64,000 nucleotides of DNA from CALJFL01 sp039964455 (lineage in GTDB: Bacteria > Pseudomonadota > Gammaproteobacteria > Pseudomonadales > Halieaceae): NCBI GenBank assembly GCA_039964455.1, contig JBDVXK010000019.1, positions 72,675-136,674 of the forward strand, given 5' to 3'. A program made the translations under genes and the position numbers. Below are positions 45,170 to 53,541 of this stretch, in pieces; positions within the stretch are counted from its first letter, which is position 1; each line of letters opens with the position of its first letter. The notes under the pieces were generated by a model. The model was given only the letters and a program-made list of their open reading frames with translations, made no database searches and had not been told where the DNA came from.

Positions 45170-45226
45170 TTGGCGCCTGGGCGGCGACTAGTTGATAGGG
45201 CCTTACACGCAACGGGAACAATTGTC

Positions 45227-45388
45227 CTAAAGCGAAGCTTGTGGTCCCAGCATCTGGTCTAACCAGGTGACATCGCTTTGCTTGATCATTGCATCAATTT
45301 CCGCGGCGAAGTCTTGATCCAGCCAGCCCCTGACTCTTGGCCACATTATCTGGCAGCCGTTGCTGCGCAGGACCTGGGCAAGGTTTCT
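45227..45388 (-). pseudogene. Unidentified C-terminal gene remnant
   Basis: A 53-codon minus-strand frame, closed upstream by a stop at 45389-45391 and ending in TAG at 45227, reads …WPRVRGWLDQDFAAEIDA… and LDQMLGPQASL. It lacks a start and looks like the tail of a real protein. Family not recognised. The rest of the 45170-45531 gap shows no gene I would support. Confidence 0.3.
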
Positions 45389-45531
45389 CTAGCAAAAGAC
45401 ACGACGCTGATGGGTGTTCTATGGCCATTTGGTTCATTGATAACACCAGTTGATAGCATGGACCGCGATGAATGGTTGTCTGCAGTCCGCTGTTTGTACT
45501 AGATTAGCGGCATGGGTAGCGTTTATCCCGC

Positions 45532-45966
45532 TTATACTTTGCACAGGCGCTTTAGTTGCAAGCCATAGGCCCGGGTGTTGTCGTTGTCCTGCGTGGGTAA
45601 CCATATAAGCAGGCAGCGTTTGAGATGGAAAATAACGTCGCGCAGGGTAACCCGGTACTCGCCCTTGGGGCTGCGCCGCCGGGCTCTGCTAATAAGGCCT
45701 GAAAGCTCGCTGTAGGCAGCGCGCGAGGGCACCAGGGCTAACACTCTTATACCTTCTTCGAGTATTAGCTCACTACCAATAACCAGCTGTATACCGACTT
45801 CCTTGGCGGCCACATGTGCTTTCACCACGCCTGCAAATGAACACTCATCGGTGATGGCGATGGCGCTGTAACCCAGCTCTGCGGCTCGCTCTACCAGTTC
45901 ATGGGGGTGGGAGGCGGCGCGCAGGAAGCTGAAGCAGCTGAGGCAGTGGAGTTCGGCATAAGACAT
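45532..45966 (-). pseudogene. dnaE2: 5' stub of error-prone DNA polymerase DnaE2 (ImuC), PHP domain only
   Basis: The 144-residue frame opens with YAELHCLSCFSFLRAASHP and LGYSAIAITDECSFAGVVKAHVAAKE, the N-terminal PHP domain of DnaE2. It continues to about SRARRRSPKGEYRVTLRDV, then loses homology and stops (QLKRLCKV). Full-length DnaE2 has roughly 1000 residues or more, so over 85% is missing. No ribosome binding site is visible upstream, so the 5' flank was probably also replaced. It lies next to the cassette array. Confidence 0.8.
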
Positions 45967-45977
45967 TAACTGTCTAT

Positions 45978-46244
45978 ATGAATTTCGTTGGTTTTCAAGG
46001 CCCTTTTTCAGAGGACCAGTGCCGCGCTAGCGCCAAAAGCCTGCTCTATAAGATTAATTTAAATACAATTTTTAGGAGCGAGGTGTCTCTCCACGTGCAT
46101 GAAATTGATGGAAGATTCGCAGGCGGACTGGCTATTGTTTTCTGCGCTGAATGGGCTAAGTTATGTAACAGACTGAAAGTAAGGGATTTTCTATATGAAG
46201 TGTCGGCGCATGTATCCTACATACAGGGACCAGGTGTTATATAG
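45978..46244 (+). CDS. Hypothetical protein, possible first cassette gene
   Basis: This 88-residue frame (NFVGFQGPFSEDQCRASAK at the N-terminus, acidic/aromatic mix, no signal or membrane segment) starts 11 bp from the divergent dnaE2 stub. No Shine-Dalgarno is obvious. It is followed by a short palindrome around TATAGACCGGTCT and a GTTATGT (46264-46270) that could be a degenerate attC end. I do not recognise it. Confidence 0.35.
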   Translation: MNFVGFQGPFSEDQCRASAKSLLYKINLNTIFRSEVSLHVHEIDGRFAGGLAIVFCAEWAKLCNRLKVRDFLYEVSAHVSYIQGPGVI

Positions 46245-46295
46245 ACCGGTCTCTATACTTAGCTGTTATGTGCCGCAGCTAGCGGAGATCGATAA

Positions 46296-46700
46296 GTGAG
46301 TGAGGCGGATATTCTGGAGCAACTCTTCAGCCTATATGATCGATATTGGGTGATTGTCCAGTGGTGGGCCAGCGTATCTTTCGGGATCATCATGATTGCT
46401 CATTTAGCGTCTGAAAAACTTAGCGCTTTCATACTATTGACTATACTTGTTCTCTACACTGTCTACTCTTTATGGCTGTACTTCCTTCTAGACTACAATC
46501 TGGCCATAACTTTCGGACTAATCGACGAACTTAGCTCGCTAGGAGATGCCGGCAGACTCACAGCTGGCGGTCAAGAAACTTTGGTGCATCCATCAGGCAA
46601 GTATGGAGTTTTGTTAGGTATGTTTGCGTTACCAATCACATTTTTAGCTTGCGCTGGTTACCTGGTCTTTTCATATGTCCATGCACGCAAAAGCACATAA
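46296..46700 (+). CDS. Cassette gene: small four-helix membrane protein
   Basis: This 134-residue protein has a GTG start at 46296 (SEADILEQLFSLYDRYW). Hydrophobic segments lie at about 22-38, 44-67, 69-75 and 106-127, and the tail is short and basic (YVHARKST). Its TAA lies inside the attC site that follows, as usual for integron cassettes. It has the same general plan as the membrane proteins at 58850 and 59351: MS(E/D)AD or MTEY start, LSAF or LTTFQ before helix 2, basic C-terminus. It is thus probably the same family. Function unknown. Confidence 0.7.
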   Translation: MSEADILEQLFSLYDRYWVIVQWWASVSFGIIMIAHLASEKLSAFILLTILVLYTVYSLWLYFLLDYNLAITFGLIDELSSLGDAGRLTAGGQETLVHPSGKYGVLLGMFALPITFLACAGYLVFSYVHARKST

Positions 46701-46751
46701 CAAGTCAAGGCAGCCGGACGGCTTCGCCGCCCGCTGCTTGCAGCGTTATGC
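46695..46751 (+). repeat. attC site 1
   Basis: This site runs from ACATAAC to GTTATGC with an internal imperfect palindrome (GGCAGCCGGACGGC / GCCGCCCGCTGC). Its 57-bp length and terminal inverted core sites match integron attC (59-base element) structure. Confidence 0.85.
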
Positions 46752-46772
46752 GGCACTACTTTTGGAACACCA

Positions 46773-47279
46773 ATGAACTGGGATGCAATTGCGGCTGTGG
46801 CAGAAATCACGAGTGCGCTGGCTGTACTCGCTACTCTCCTATTTCTCGCACGACAGATTCAGCAGAGTAATCGTATTGGCCAAGGCGAGGCGGAGCGAGT
46901 GTGGCTAGCTAGCTGGCAGGAAATCGTTGCGAGTACTACGGCCGATCTCGAGACTACGCAACTGTACAAGCAAGGACTGCATAGTTTCAGCAGTCTCGAT
47001 GATGATCAGAAGGCGATGTTCCATACGATACTCGTTGGCATGATGGATCGCGGAGACGCCTTGCACCGATTGCATCAGCAGGGACTCGCCTCTACTCAGC
47101 TCTTGGACTCAATTATCGACGGTATTTGTATAGGTGTCATCAAGACTCCGGGAGGCGCGGAGTGGTGGGCCCAGGTCGGCCCACTGTTTCCGGGCTATGC
47201 CTTCTTTGAAGAGCGAAGATCGTCCTCAGGTGTTCCGTTAACTGACGCGCTGACGTTTTTGAGGGTTAACGGCAAGTGA
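46773..47279 (+). CDS. Cassette gene: N-terminally membrane-anchored protein, MNW family
   Basis: This 168-residue protein has one N-terminal helix in NWDAIAAVAEITSALAVLATLLFLARQI, followed by a soluble helical domain ending near GGAEWWAQVGPLFPGYAFFEE. The same opening recurs in the cassette genes at 47414, 48544 and 49138. It begins 22 bp after attC site 1. Proteins of this kind are frequent in marine integron arrays; no function is known to me. Confidence 0.72.
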   Translation: MNWDAIAAVAEITSALAVLATLLFLARQIQQSNRIGQGEAERVWLASWQEIVASTTADLETTQLYKQGLHSFSSLDDDQKAMFHTILVGMMDRGDALHRLHQQGLASTQLLDSIIDGICIGVIKTPGGAEWWAQVGPLFPGYAFFEERRSSSGVPLTDALTFLRVNGK

Positions 47280-47320
47280 ATTGTTATCTTAGCGACCCGG
47301 AAGGTGCGGAACTCCGTGCC

Positions 47321-47395
47321 GCATAACAAGGCAAGGCAGCAGGGACGCTTCGCGCCGGGACCGCTTTACAGCGGCCCCTGCTTGAAGCGTTAGGT
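47321..47395 (+). repeat. attC site 2
   Basis: This 75-bp site runs from GCATAAC to GTTAGGT with an internal hairpin (CAGGGACGC…GCGGCCCCTG). It lies 41 bp after the stop of the preceding cassette gene and 18 bp before the next start. Confidence 0.85.
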
Positions 47396-47413
47396 GTCCA
47401 ACCAGGAGCCAAT

Positions 47414-47920
47414 ATGAACTGGGAAGTTGTTGGTGCAGTAGCAGAGTTAATAGGGTCACTTGTGGTGCTCGTTACACTGCTTTTCGTTGTAGTACAGCTC
47501 CGCCATAGTTCTTCGGCAATTAGGAGCGGATCTCTGCAAAACGCACTCAATGCTGATGTAGGAATTATGACAGCCCTGGTATCAGACCCAGAGCTTTACG
47601 AAATCTATTACCAAGGGATTAGATCATCAGATGCGTTAAGCAAAAAAGAGTACGGGCGATTTGAGATTCTTATGCTACTTATGATGAGACATATTGATAT
47701 TCAATATCAACAGTACCAGGATGGCGAGACTGATTCAGAATATTGGGAGAGTTTAGCCACCACCTTCCGGGGGCAGCTCAGTATGCCGGGCGCCTTTGCT
47801 TCGTGGCAGCGTCAAAAAGGAGTTTTCAGCAAAAGCTTTGTATCGGAAGTGGATAGTTGGAATGTAACACCTAACAAGTCAAGCCATAGCGACGCCAGCG
47901 AAGCTGGCGCGCCTGCTTGA
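47414..47920 (+). CDS. Cassette gene: N-terminally membrane-anchored protein, MNW family
   Basis: This 168-residue paralogue of 46773-47279 starts NWEVVGAVAELIGSLVVLVTLLFVVVQLRHSS. The middle, SDPELYEIYYQGIRSSDALS, resembles the other copies. The last ~15 residues are read through attC site 3, so the reading frame extends into the recombination site, a known feature of some cassettes. AGGAGCC precedes the ATG. Confidence 0.72.
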   Translation: MNWEVVGAVAELIGSLVVLVTLLFVVVQLRHSSSAIRSGSLQNALNADVGIMTALVSDPELYEIYYQGIRSSDALSKKEYGRFEILMLLMMRHIDIQYQQYQDGETDSEYWESLATTFRGQLSMPGAFASWQRQKGVFSKSFVSEVDSWNVTPNKSSHSDASEAGAPA

Positions 47921-47930
47921 AGCGTTAGGT
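47869..47930 (+). repeat. attC site 3
   Basis: This 62-bp site runs from ACCTAAC to GTTAGGT with the perfect inner hairpin GCCAGC GAA GCTGGC. It overlaps the end of the preceding gene and lies 7 bp before the next. Confidence 0.88.
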
Positions 47931-47937
47931 GGCGTAG

Positions 47938-48441
47938 ATGGAGTCAGCAGATATTCTCCAAACAATAGCTGAGATAGCTATGGGTCTAGCAGGTTTCGGT
48001 GGTATTGCGGCGGGCCTAGGTTATCGTGCCCGCGGTGACTGGAGTGATGATGATCAGGTCCGCCTAATGGGAATGGCCTATACCAGTCTTTTGGTGGTTT
48101 TTGCCGCGCTGTTGCCTTTTGTGGTTCATCATTTGAGCGCCACCGACCCCTGGCGAGTAAGTGCATTTATAGTATTGCCTTTACTTGCCATCAATCTAGC
48201 GAGCGCGCTTCGAGTTTTTCGGCACGGCATTCCAACCGCCTACAACCCCGCAGCTTCAATTCTACTTGTGCTTAATCAGTTGGCAGCTTTCGCGGTGTTG
48301 TTGGTCATTTGCTCAGATATGTACGCTCAGAGTAACTTTGGTCTCTATCTCCTTGCGTCCGTTCTCATACTGGTTGTGGCTGCTATGCTGTTTTATCGTT
48401 TACTGTCCACATCATTTAAAGGGATTGCCAATGCCACCTAA
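47938..48441 (+). CDS. Cassette gene: integral membrane protein
   Basis: This 167-residue protein has four or five hydrophobic segments (about 18-30, 47-62, 73-90, 104-122, 132-152) and an N-terminus ESADILQTIAEIAMGLAGFGGIAAGLG. It starts only 7 bp after attC site 3. Its stop is inside attC site 4. I do not recognise the family. Confidence 0.72.
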   Translation: MESADILQTIAEIAMGLAGFGGIAAGLGYRARGDWSDDDQVRLMGMAYTSLLVVFAALLPFVVHHLSATDPWRVSAFIVLPLLAINLASALRVFRHGIPTAYNPAASILLVLNQLAAFAVLLVICSDMYAQSNFGLYLLASVLILVVAAMLFYRLLSTSFKGIANAT

Positions 48442-48516
48442 CAAGGCAAGGTTGTCGCTTCGCTGGGACGGCAAAACCGCTGCGCGGTTTCGCCGCCCCA
48501 ACTCGCAGCGTTAAAT
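48436..48516 (+). repeat. attC site 4
   Basis: This 81-bp site runs from ACCTAAC to GTTAAAT with the inner inverted repeat AAACCG CTGCG CGGTTT. The 3' core GTTAAAT is less standard than in the other sites. Confidence 0.8.
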
Positions 48517-48543
48517 TTTCCCAGCGTGAGGAGAAACTAGAGA

Positions 48544-49038
48544 TTGAATATTGGAGACTTTGCTTCGGTCGCTGAAATCATTGGTGGGGTAGCCGTAATT
48601 ATCTCGCTGATCTATTTGGCCAAACAAGTACGAGAGAATTCTCTGCAAGTTAAGCTTGGCTCTGCCATTTCACTGAATCATCTAATTAACGAAGCTTTTG
48701 ACCCAATCTACAATAGCGATAGAACTATCCATGTCTGGACTGTCGGTCTCACAAACCCTTCCAGTCTAAGCGAAGAAGATCAGGCGGTGTTCAGTTTGTT
48801 TCTTGCCCGTCTAGTACACGTACTGCTTACAGCTATCATGCACAATGATCATGATATTCTCGAGTCCGAAGTAGCGAGACGCTACATTGGAACACTCAAT
48901 TCAATACTGACATCAACTGGAGGTCAGTATTGGTTAAAAGAGCAAGGTGGCGAGGATCAGATGTCAGACAGGGTCCGAGAAATATTGAGATCGAGCTCCG
49001 ACTACCAAGATTTTCTTATTCTCGGACCAAGTAAGTAA
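48544..49038 (+). CDS. Cassette gene: N-terminally membrane-anchored protein, MNW-like family
   Basis: This 164-residue protein has a TTG start at 48544, supported by GAGGAG about 10 nt upstream. The N-terminus is NIGDFASVAEIIGGVAVIISLIYLAKQVRENS, and a soluble helical part follows with SLSEEDQAVFSLFLARLVHVL. It is the same architecture as the genes at 46773 and 47414, with clear similarity only in the first ~35 residues and in the DDQ/EDQ-A-F segment. Confidence 0.7.
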   Translation: MNIGDFASVAEIIGGVAVIISLIYLAKQVRENSLQVKLGSAISLNHLINEAFDPIYNSDRTIHVWTVGLTNPSSLSEEDQAVFSLFLARLVHVLLTAIMHNDHDILESEVARRYIGTLNSILTSTGGQYWLKEQGGEDQMSDRVREILRSSSDYQDFLILGPSK

Positions 49039-49065
49039 TGAGCGCTTTTACATGGTTCCTCGCAA

Positions 49066-49123
49066 ATGTAACAAGTCAGGGTTTGGGACTGCCTGACGGC
49101 AGCCCCAACCCGAAGCGTTAGGC
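49066..49123 (+). repeat. attC site 5
   Basis: This 58-bp site runs from ATGTAAC to GTTAGGC with the inner inverted repeat TTTGGGACTGCC / GGCAGCCCCAA. It is the last complete site before the IS6-family insertion. Confidence 0.85.
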
Positions 49124-49137
49124 GTCAAGGAGACACA

Positions 49138-49404
49138 ATGACACTTGAAGATCTTGGAAATATAGGCGACTTTCTAGGTGGTGTTGGTGTTGTGGCCACT
49201 CTGTTGTATTTGGCTTTTCAGATTCGCCAAAACACCAGACAGCTAAAAGCCGATGCACTGGCAGCGCAAACAATTGCGGTTGAGGGCACTACCGCAGATA
49301 TAGCAAAGTGGATTGGGGAGATCGTGGAGAATCGCGATCTGGCGGAGCTATGGGCGCGTGGTTTGGTGGATATTACGCAGCTGGATGCAACCGACAGGTT
49401 CTGA
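49138..49404 (+). pseudogene. Cassette gene truncated by an IS6-family element
   Basis: The frame starts TLEDLGNIGDFLGGVGVVATLLYLAFQIRQNT, the same membrane-anchor opening as its neighbours, and ends after 88 residues where the element's TIR begins (49397). Relatives here are about 165 residues, so the C-terminal half is missing. The expected attC is not found on the far side of the element. Confidence 0.75.
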
Positions 49405-50212
49405 CAAGTTAACCCATAGAGACCTGAATAATCCGATGTGTGGTAGTTAAGCAACGGCCCTTCCCCATTCAGCGAACGCACTCATCCTGAGATCCCGATA
49501 ATGTCGAGCACTAACCAGATGCCTTCCCAGGTTAAATAAATTATAGACAGCAGCATGTGCAGTCACGAATCGCTGAGCCTGCCTGATCGAATTGAAGCGC
49601 CTCATCCCTCGCTCTCGCACCCTGGTCGCCTCATGCGACTGCTCAGCCCGATTATTCTCATATTGTTTCGTACTGTGGGTCGTCTCTGGAATCAGTTCCC
49701 GGTGAGCAACGCAATAGCTGCGCAACTTATCGGTAACGATCTTCCTGGGTTCTCCACCATGGTTGCGTAGCAATCGCTTGAAAAACCGCTTAGCCGCCGC
49801 ACCGTCACGTCTGGCCTGTATATAGACATCAACCACTTCTCCGTCCTGGTCTACCGCGCGCCAAAGATAATGCTGCTTGCAGTTGATCTGAATGGTTCGG
49901 CACACCGACGAAGACTTCATCGATGTAAAAGGTGTCGCCGTAACCTCGGTGCTTCCGTTTCAACCGGCGGGTATAAATGGCTCCGAACTTTATGCACCAG
50001 AGGCGGATCGCTTCGCGGCTTACAGTGATACCCCGTTCGGCCAGTAAATCTTCGATATCACGGTGGCTTAGGTTGAACCGATAGTAGAGCCAGACGGCGT
50101 GGGAGATGATATCGGGTGGGAATCGGTGGCGCTTGTAAGTATTCATGGTCCGATTCCACCAACTTCGGCGGCTTAACTTGGCGATACCGAAATAAGTTAA
50201 CTTGTCAGTACC
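49397..50212 (-). mobile_element. IS6-family insertion sequence with frameshifted transposase
   Basis: Terminal inverted repeats GGTTCTGACAAGTTAAC (49397) and GTTAACTTGTCAGTACC (50196-50212) bound an 816-bp element, the normal IS6 size. The flanking 8-bp sequences (AACCGACA left, GACTGATG right) do not match, so there is no visible target duplication. Recombination or deletion after insertion is likely, and one end abuts the stop codon of the OppA-like gene. Confidence 0.85.
49447..50146 (-). pseudogene. IS6-family transposase, frameshifted
   Basis: The N-terminal part (50146-49829) reads TYKRHRFPPDIISHAVWLYY, an HTH region, then DTFYIDEVFV with the first catalytic Asp. The C-terminal part, in another frame (49920-49447), reads KQHYLWRAVDQDGEVVDV, then the second Asp in IVTDKL and the Glu in NNRAEQSHE. 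The shift lies near 49900. Remnants of related transposases are at 43867 and 60816. Confidence 0.88.
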
Positions 50213-50221
50213 GACTGATGG

Positions 50222-51898
50222 CTAGTACTCAGCAGGCCATGCCCAAACCGGCGCGGAGGCATCTAGGCTCATATTCTTGAAATTCCGTATCTCGAGTACG
50301 TTTGGGTGGTAACCTTTCACACTGGGTTGCACCAGATGCCTGCCGTTGTAACTGAAAATTGGAATCAGGGCGAACTCCTGCATAAAGAGTGTCTCTGCCT
50401 CTGCCATTAGCTTATAACGTTCTTCGAGCGTAGTTGCAGCTGGAGCCAGATGCTCAACGATCTCATCGTAGCGTGTGTTCGAGAACCCCGTCCGATTAGT
50501 GCCTCCACCTGTCGTGAACTTGGCTAAAAAATCCTCGGGGTCGAGTGAATTGCCGGTCCAGCCCATGCGAGCGAGGCTAAACTGCTTATTGTCCACAGTA
50601 TCCAGATAGACCTTCCATTCCTGATTCACCAACGTGACTTCAATGTTCAGATTGTCCTTCCACATTTGTTGCATGGCCACGGCTACCCGACGATGGTTTT
50701 CGGCTGTGTTGTAAAGCAGCTCCAGGCCGGGCCAGCCTTTACCATCAGGATAGCCAGAGGCAGCCAGTAACTGCCGTGCCTTTTCCGGGTCAAAATATGC
50801 ATGATTTTGTGTCTGATAACCGGGAATACCCGGGGGCACAATCGACGCCGATGGGCGCTCGACCCCGAGTAATACCTTGCTGACAAGTCGCTCTCTATCC
50901 AGGGCCATCGAGAGGGCCTTGCGCACGTTGATGTCATTGACCACTGGTTGAGTGATGTTAAACAGGTAGTAATAGGAGCCAAGCAGTGGTGCCTGCACAT
51001 ACGGTGTTTGGGGCAAGGCCCGGTACTCGGGAATTTTGTTGATTGGCACCTGGAACGTCACGTGCAGTTGCCTCGCACGGAACATTCGTTCTTCTGCTGT
51101 TTGATCTTCTATGGGTCTAAACATAATGGCATTCAGCGCAACGTTTTCGGCATCCCAATAGCTCTCATTTCGCTCTACGCGCAAGTGTCGATACAGTTTC
51201 CAATCGGCAAGCTTGAACGGACCGTTATTCACGATATTGTCCGGACGTGTCCACTGACTGTAACGTTGGGTAGCGGTGCCATATTTTTCCACGGTCTCAC
51301 GGTGCACAGGATAGGCCGCCGGCGCGGCCAGCGAGCCTAGAATATGTGGGGTAGGGTTTTTCAGTGTGACCTTGAGGGTGTGGCGGTTCATCGCCTTAAC
51401 ACCCAGTTGTTCGGGGTCATCAATTTCCCCCCTGTTGTATGGCTCGGCGTTTTTTATTGGGAAAAGAGTCCCTGCCAGTACGTTCCCCATAGCCGGGTTT
51501 AGTGAACGCTGCCAGGACCAGACGAAGTCTTCGGCGGTCACAGGGTCACCATTGCTCCACCTGGCAGTGGGGTTGAGCTTGAAAGTTATGGTCAGTTGAT
51601 CTTCGCTGAAGTTCCAGGATTCGGCCACACCGGGTTCGGCTTCCAAGGTTTCTGCATTGCGCCTTACCAGCCCTTCAAACAGGGCGCCGGAAATCTCCCA
51701 AGCGTTGATGTCTTGGACAATGTGAGGATCCAGGGTTTGCACCTCTGCACCAGTACCGTAGTGCAGTACGCCCGTTTGATTGCCAGTGACAACATTAGGC
51801 TCTGAGGAAGAGCAGGCGCTTAAGAGAAACAGAATAAGCGTGCAATGGAAGCCAGATTGCCATCTGGTGTTCGGTTTTTCAAAACAGCTAATGAGCAA
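50222..51898 (-). CDS. OppA/DppA-family peptide-binding lipoprotein
   Basis: This 558-residue solute-binding protein of ABC oligopeptide importers has a lipobox LLSACSSS with Cys29 at its N-terminus. Family 5 features are GTGAEVQTLDPHIVQDINAWEI, LTITFKLNPTARWSNGDPVTAEDF, DNIVNNGPFKLADW and INVRKALSMALDRE. The stop codon is 10 bp from the IS6-family element, and no permease or ATPase genes follow, so this is an orphan or the remainder of an operon cut by the insertion. The start at 51898 may lie slightly too far upstream; a more internal start is possible. Confidence 0.88.
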   Translation of the reverse strand: MLISCFEKPNTRWQSGFHCTLILFLLSACSSSEPNVVTGNQTGVLHYGTGAEVQTLDPHIVQDINAWEISGALFEGLVRRNAETLEAEPGVAESWNFSEDQLTITFKLNPTARWSNGDPVTAEDFVWSWQRSLNPAMGNVLAGTLFPIKNAEPYNRGEIDDPEQLGVKAMNRHTLKVTLKNPTPHILGSLAAPAAYPVHRETVEKYGTATQRYSQWTRPDNIVNNGPFKLADWKLYRHLRVERNESYWDAENVALNAIMFRPIEDQTAEERMFRARQLHVTFQVPINKIPEYRALPQTPYVQAPLLGSYYYLFNITQPVVNDINVRKALSMALDRERLVSKVLLGVERPSASIVPPGIPGYQTQNHAYFDPEKARQLLAASGYPDGKGWPGLELLYNTAENHRRVAVAMQQMWKDNLNIEVTLVNQEWKVYLDTVDNKQFSLARMGWTGNSLDPEDFLAKFTTGGGTNRTGFSNTRYDEIVEHLAPAATTLEERYKLMAEAETLFMQEFALIPIFSYNGRHLVQPSVKGYHPNVLEIRNFKNMSLDASAPVWAWPAEY

Positions 51899-52609
51899 TA
51901 CCCTGACTTCCCCATTGTAATGATTCAGCTTAGACGAGAACCGACAGAGTGCAACGGTACTGCTTCAGGATAAATCAGCAATCTGTGCAGTCGTCTCCAA
52001 TGCTCGACTTCGCCTTACCATCGACATCGGTCTATCCGCGGTGGTTCGGCACCCGAAGACAAGCTGACAGTGTGGATTCCTGTGGCCCTCTGGGGAAGCG
52101 GTGTGCTAGTCGCTCTGCTCCACTCAGTAAACGCAACCGTCTGAAACCCAGACAATCCTCAGCAACCACCAGCAATACCCCCGATCAATAACCATCAATA
52201 TTTAGATGGCTGCTTGCTTGTAACTGATGCCAAAATGATCAGCCCAGCAGTCCTGCTCAAACGGCAAGAGGCTGACTAAATCCCTGCCATCCATATCCCA
52301 GTCTTTTACCTAAGCCCAAAAAGCCACGCCAAGCCCCAACCACTACCAAATACTGCAACGCCCCAACCCGCACCCAGAACGCCATCTGCCATATATCGCG
52401 CAGCCTTTTCATAGGCATTACGTGATGGGTGCGTATGCCTCCACTAAGCCAATATCAAACACCATGTTTCACGGCCCAGTTCGTCATCGCGGGCCCGAGG
52501 CACACCAGAAAAACTGCGGAAAGACATGTATCTAAATTAGAAGTAAGACCACCTCATGTCTCACTTCACAACCCCAAAACCATCAATCCCCTAAATAGGA
52601 GGCCTTATC
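51899..52609 (+). other. Intergenic region without a supported gene
   Basis: No gene is convincing in this 711-bp stretch. A 53-codon minus-strand frame (52257-52418) has a hydrophobic core but nothing to confirm it. The sequence changes around 52.3 kb to the C/A-rich composition of the replication/integration module that follows, so an element boundary may lie here. Confidence 0.4.
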
Positions 52610-53125
52610 ATGGCCAATGCAAAAGCAAAGAAACAAACCGACAATGCTACTCAGCCTGTCATCACAATCATCAAGAAAGCCCAGACCAAATCCCTCGAAG
52701 GTAAAGCCACCCTGGGCTATCACCTGGGACTCGATGACACCTCAGCCTTGCACTGGCGCATAGCCAACAATGACGGAGGCGGCTTCTTCTCGGACGAGTG
52801 GGTAACCTTCCAGGCAATCCAGGATGCTCTGGCAGCATGGCCTGAGGTAAACCCCATTACCTCTATGGCGCTGCGCCCGATATTCATGGGCAAGTCAGCC
52901 AACAACCCCAGCTTCCTCATGGCCACCCTGGTCAAAGAGGGCGTACTGGAGCGCAAAGCTGATACGAAGCGTCACTATCAGCTCGGTGACGTGAAGGCGT
53001 TTCTGGCCGAGGTGGAAAAGCTGAAGACTGGTCATAGCAAACCCGGCAAGCCCAGAGCCAAGGCAAAGGCGAAAGCAGGTGCCCGTATAACAAAAGCGAA
53101 GAAACCCGCTGCTAAGTCCAAGTAA
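52610..53125 (+). CDS. Hypothetical protein of the integrative element
   Basis: This 171-residue protein is preceded by AGGAGG. The central part (GYHLGLDDTSALHWRIANNDGGGFFSDEWVTFQAIQDAL) is folded-looking. A winged-helix-like segment FLMATLVKEGVLERKADTKRHYQLGD follows, then a Lys/Ala-rich C-terminus (about 140-171) typical of DNA-binding tails. It could be a small regulator or nucleoid-type protein of the element. I do not recognise the family. Confidence 0.65.
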   Translation: MANAKAKKQTDNATQPVITIIKKAQTKSLEGKATLGYHLGLDDTSALHWRIANNDGGGFFSDEWVTFQAIQDALAAWPEVNPITSMALRPIFMGKSANNPSFLMATLVKEGVLERKADTKRHYQLGDVKAFLAEVEKLKTGHSKPGKPRAKAKAKAGARITKAKKPAAKSK

Positions 53126-53319
53126 CTCCCCTCACCCACCGGCCACACCCTCGTATCTGTAGTCGGATGGTGTGTTTCTGAAACAAGCCATAAAACCAGG
53201 CAGTGCAAGGCTGTCAGCAAAAAGGATTAGTGACTGATTCCCAAAACTGACCCTATACCGATCCGTTTGGTGTACCGGTCTTTCTATCATTTAACTCATA
53301 GACCCTGGAGGTCTTACCC

Positions 53320-53490
53320 ATGCTTTATCTGCTCCTCGCAGCCGGGTGCATCCTGATGCTCATGTCAGGATCACTCTGGCTGATACTCACTGCTATCACA
53401 CTGTTGGTGATAGTGATCTATCCATCAATCCTGATATTCATCGGCCTTCTGGCCCTGCTGTACATCGTTCTGCACTACTGGAACGCCTAA
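53320..53490 (+). CDS. Very small membrane protein
   Basis: An ATG at 53320 with CTGGAGG 9-10 nt upstream begins a 56-residue, almost wholly hydrophobic protein (LYLLLAAGCILMLMSGSLWL, then two more short hydrophobic runs) ending HYWNA. Two transmembrane helices are likely. It lies between the hypothetical genes at 52610 and 53542, each with its own good ribosome binding site. Role unknown. Confidence 0.6.
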   Translation: MLYLLLAAGCILMLMSGSLWLILTAITLLVIVIYPSILIFIGLLALLYIVLHYWNA

Positions 53491-53541
53491 CCCCCTACCC
53501 CGGCTCTCGTAGCCACCAACCACTGAAATAGGAGTAACACC

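Noticed and set aside
45278..45502. A 74-codon plus-strand frame before the dnaE2 stub
   Set aside because: There is no ribosome binding site, and the opposite strand carries a more protein-like gene tail in the same place.
51949..52191. An 80-codon plus-strand frame after the OppA-like gene
   Set aside because: It has low-complexity Ser/Arg-rich content, no ribosome binding site and no recognisable domain.
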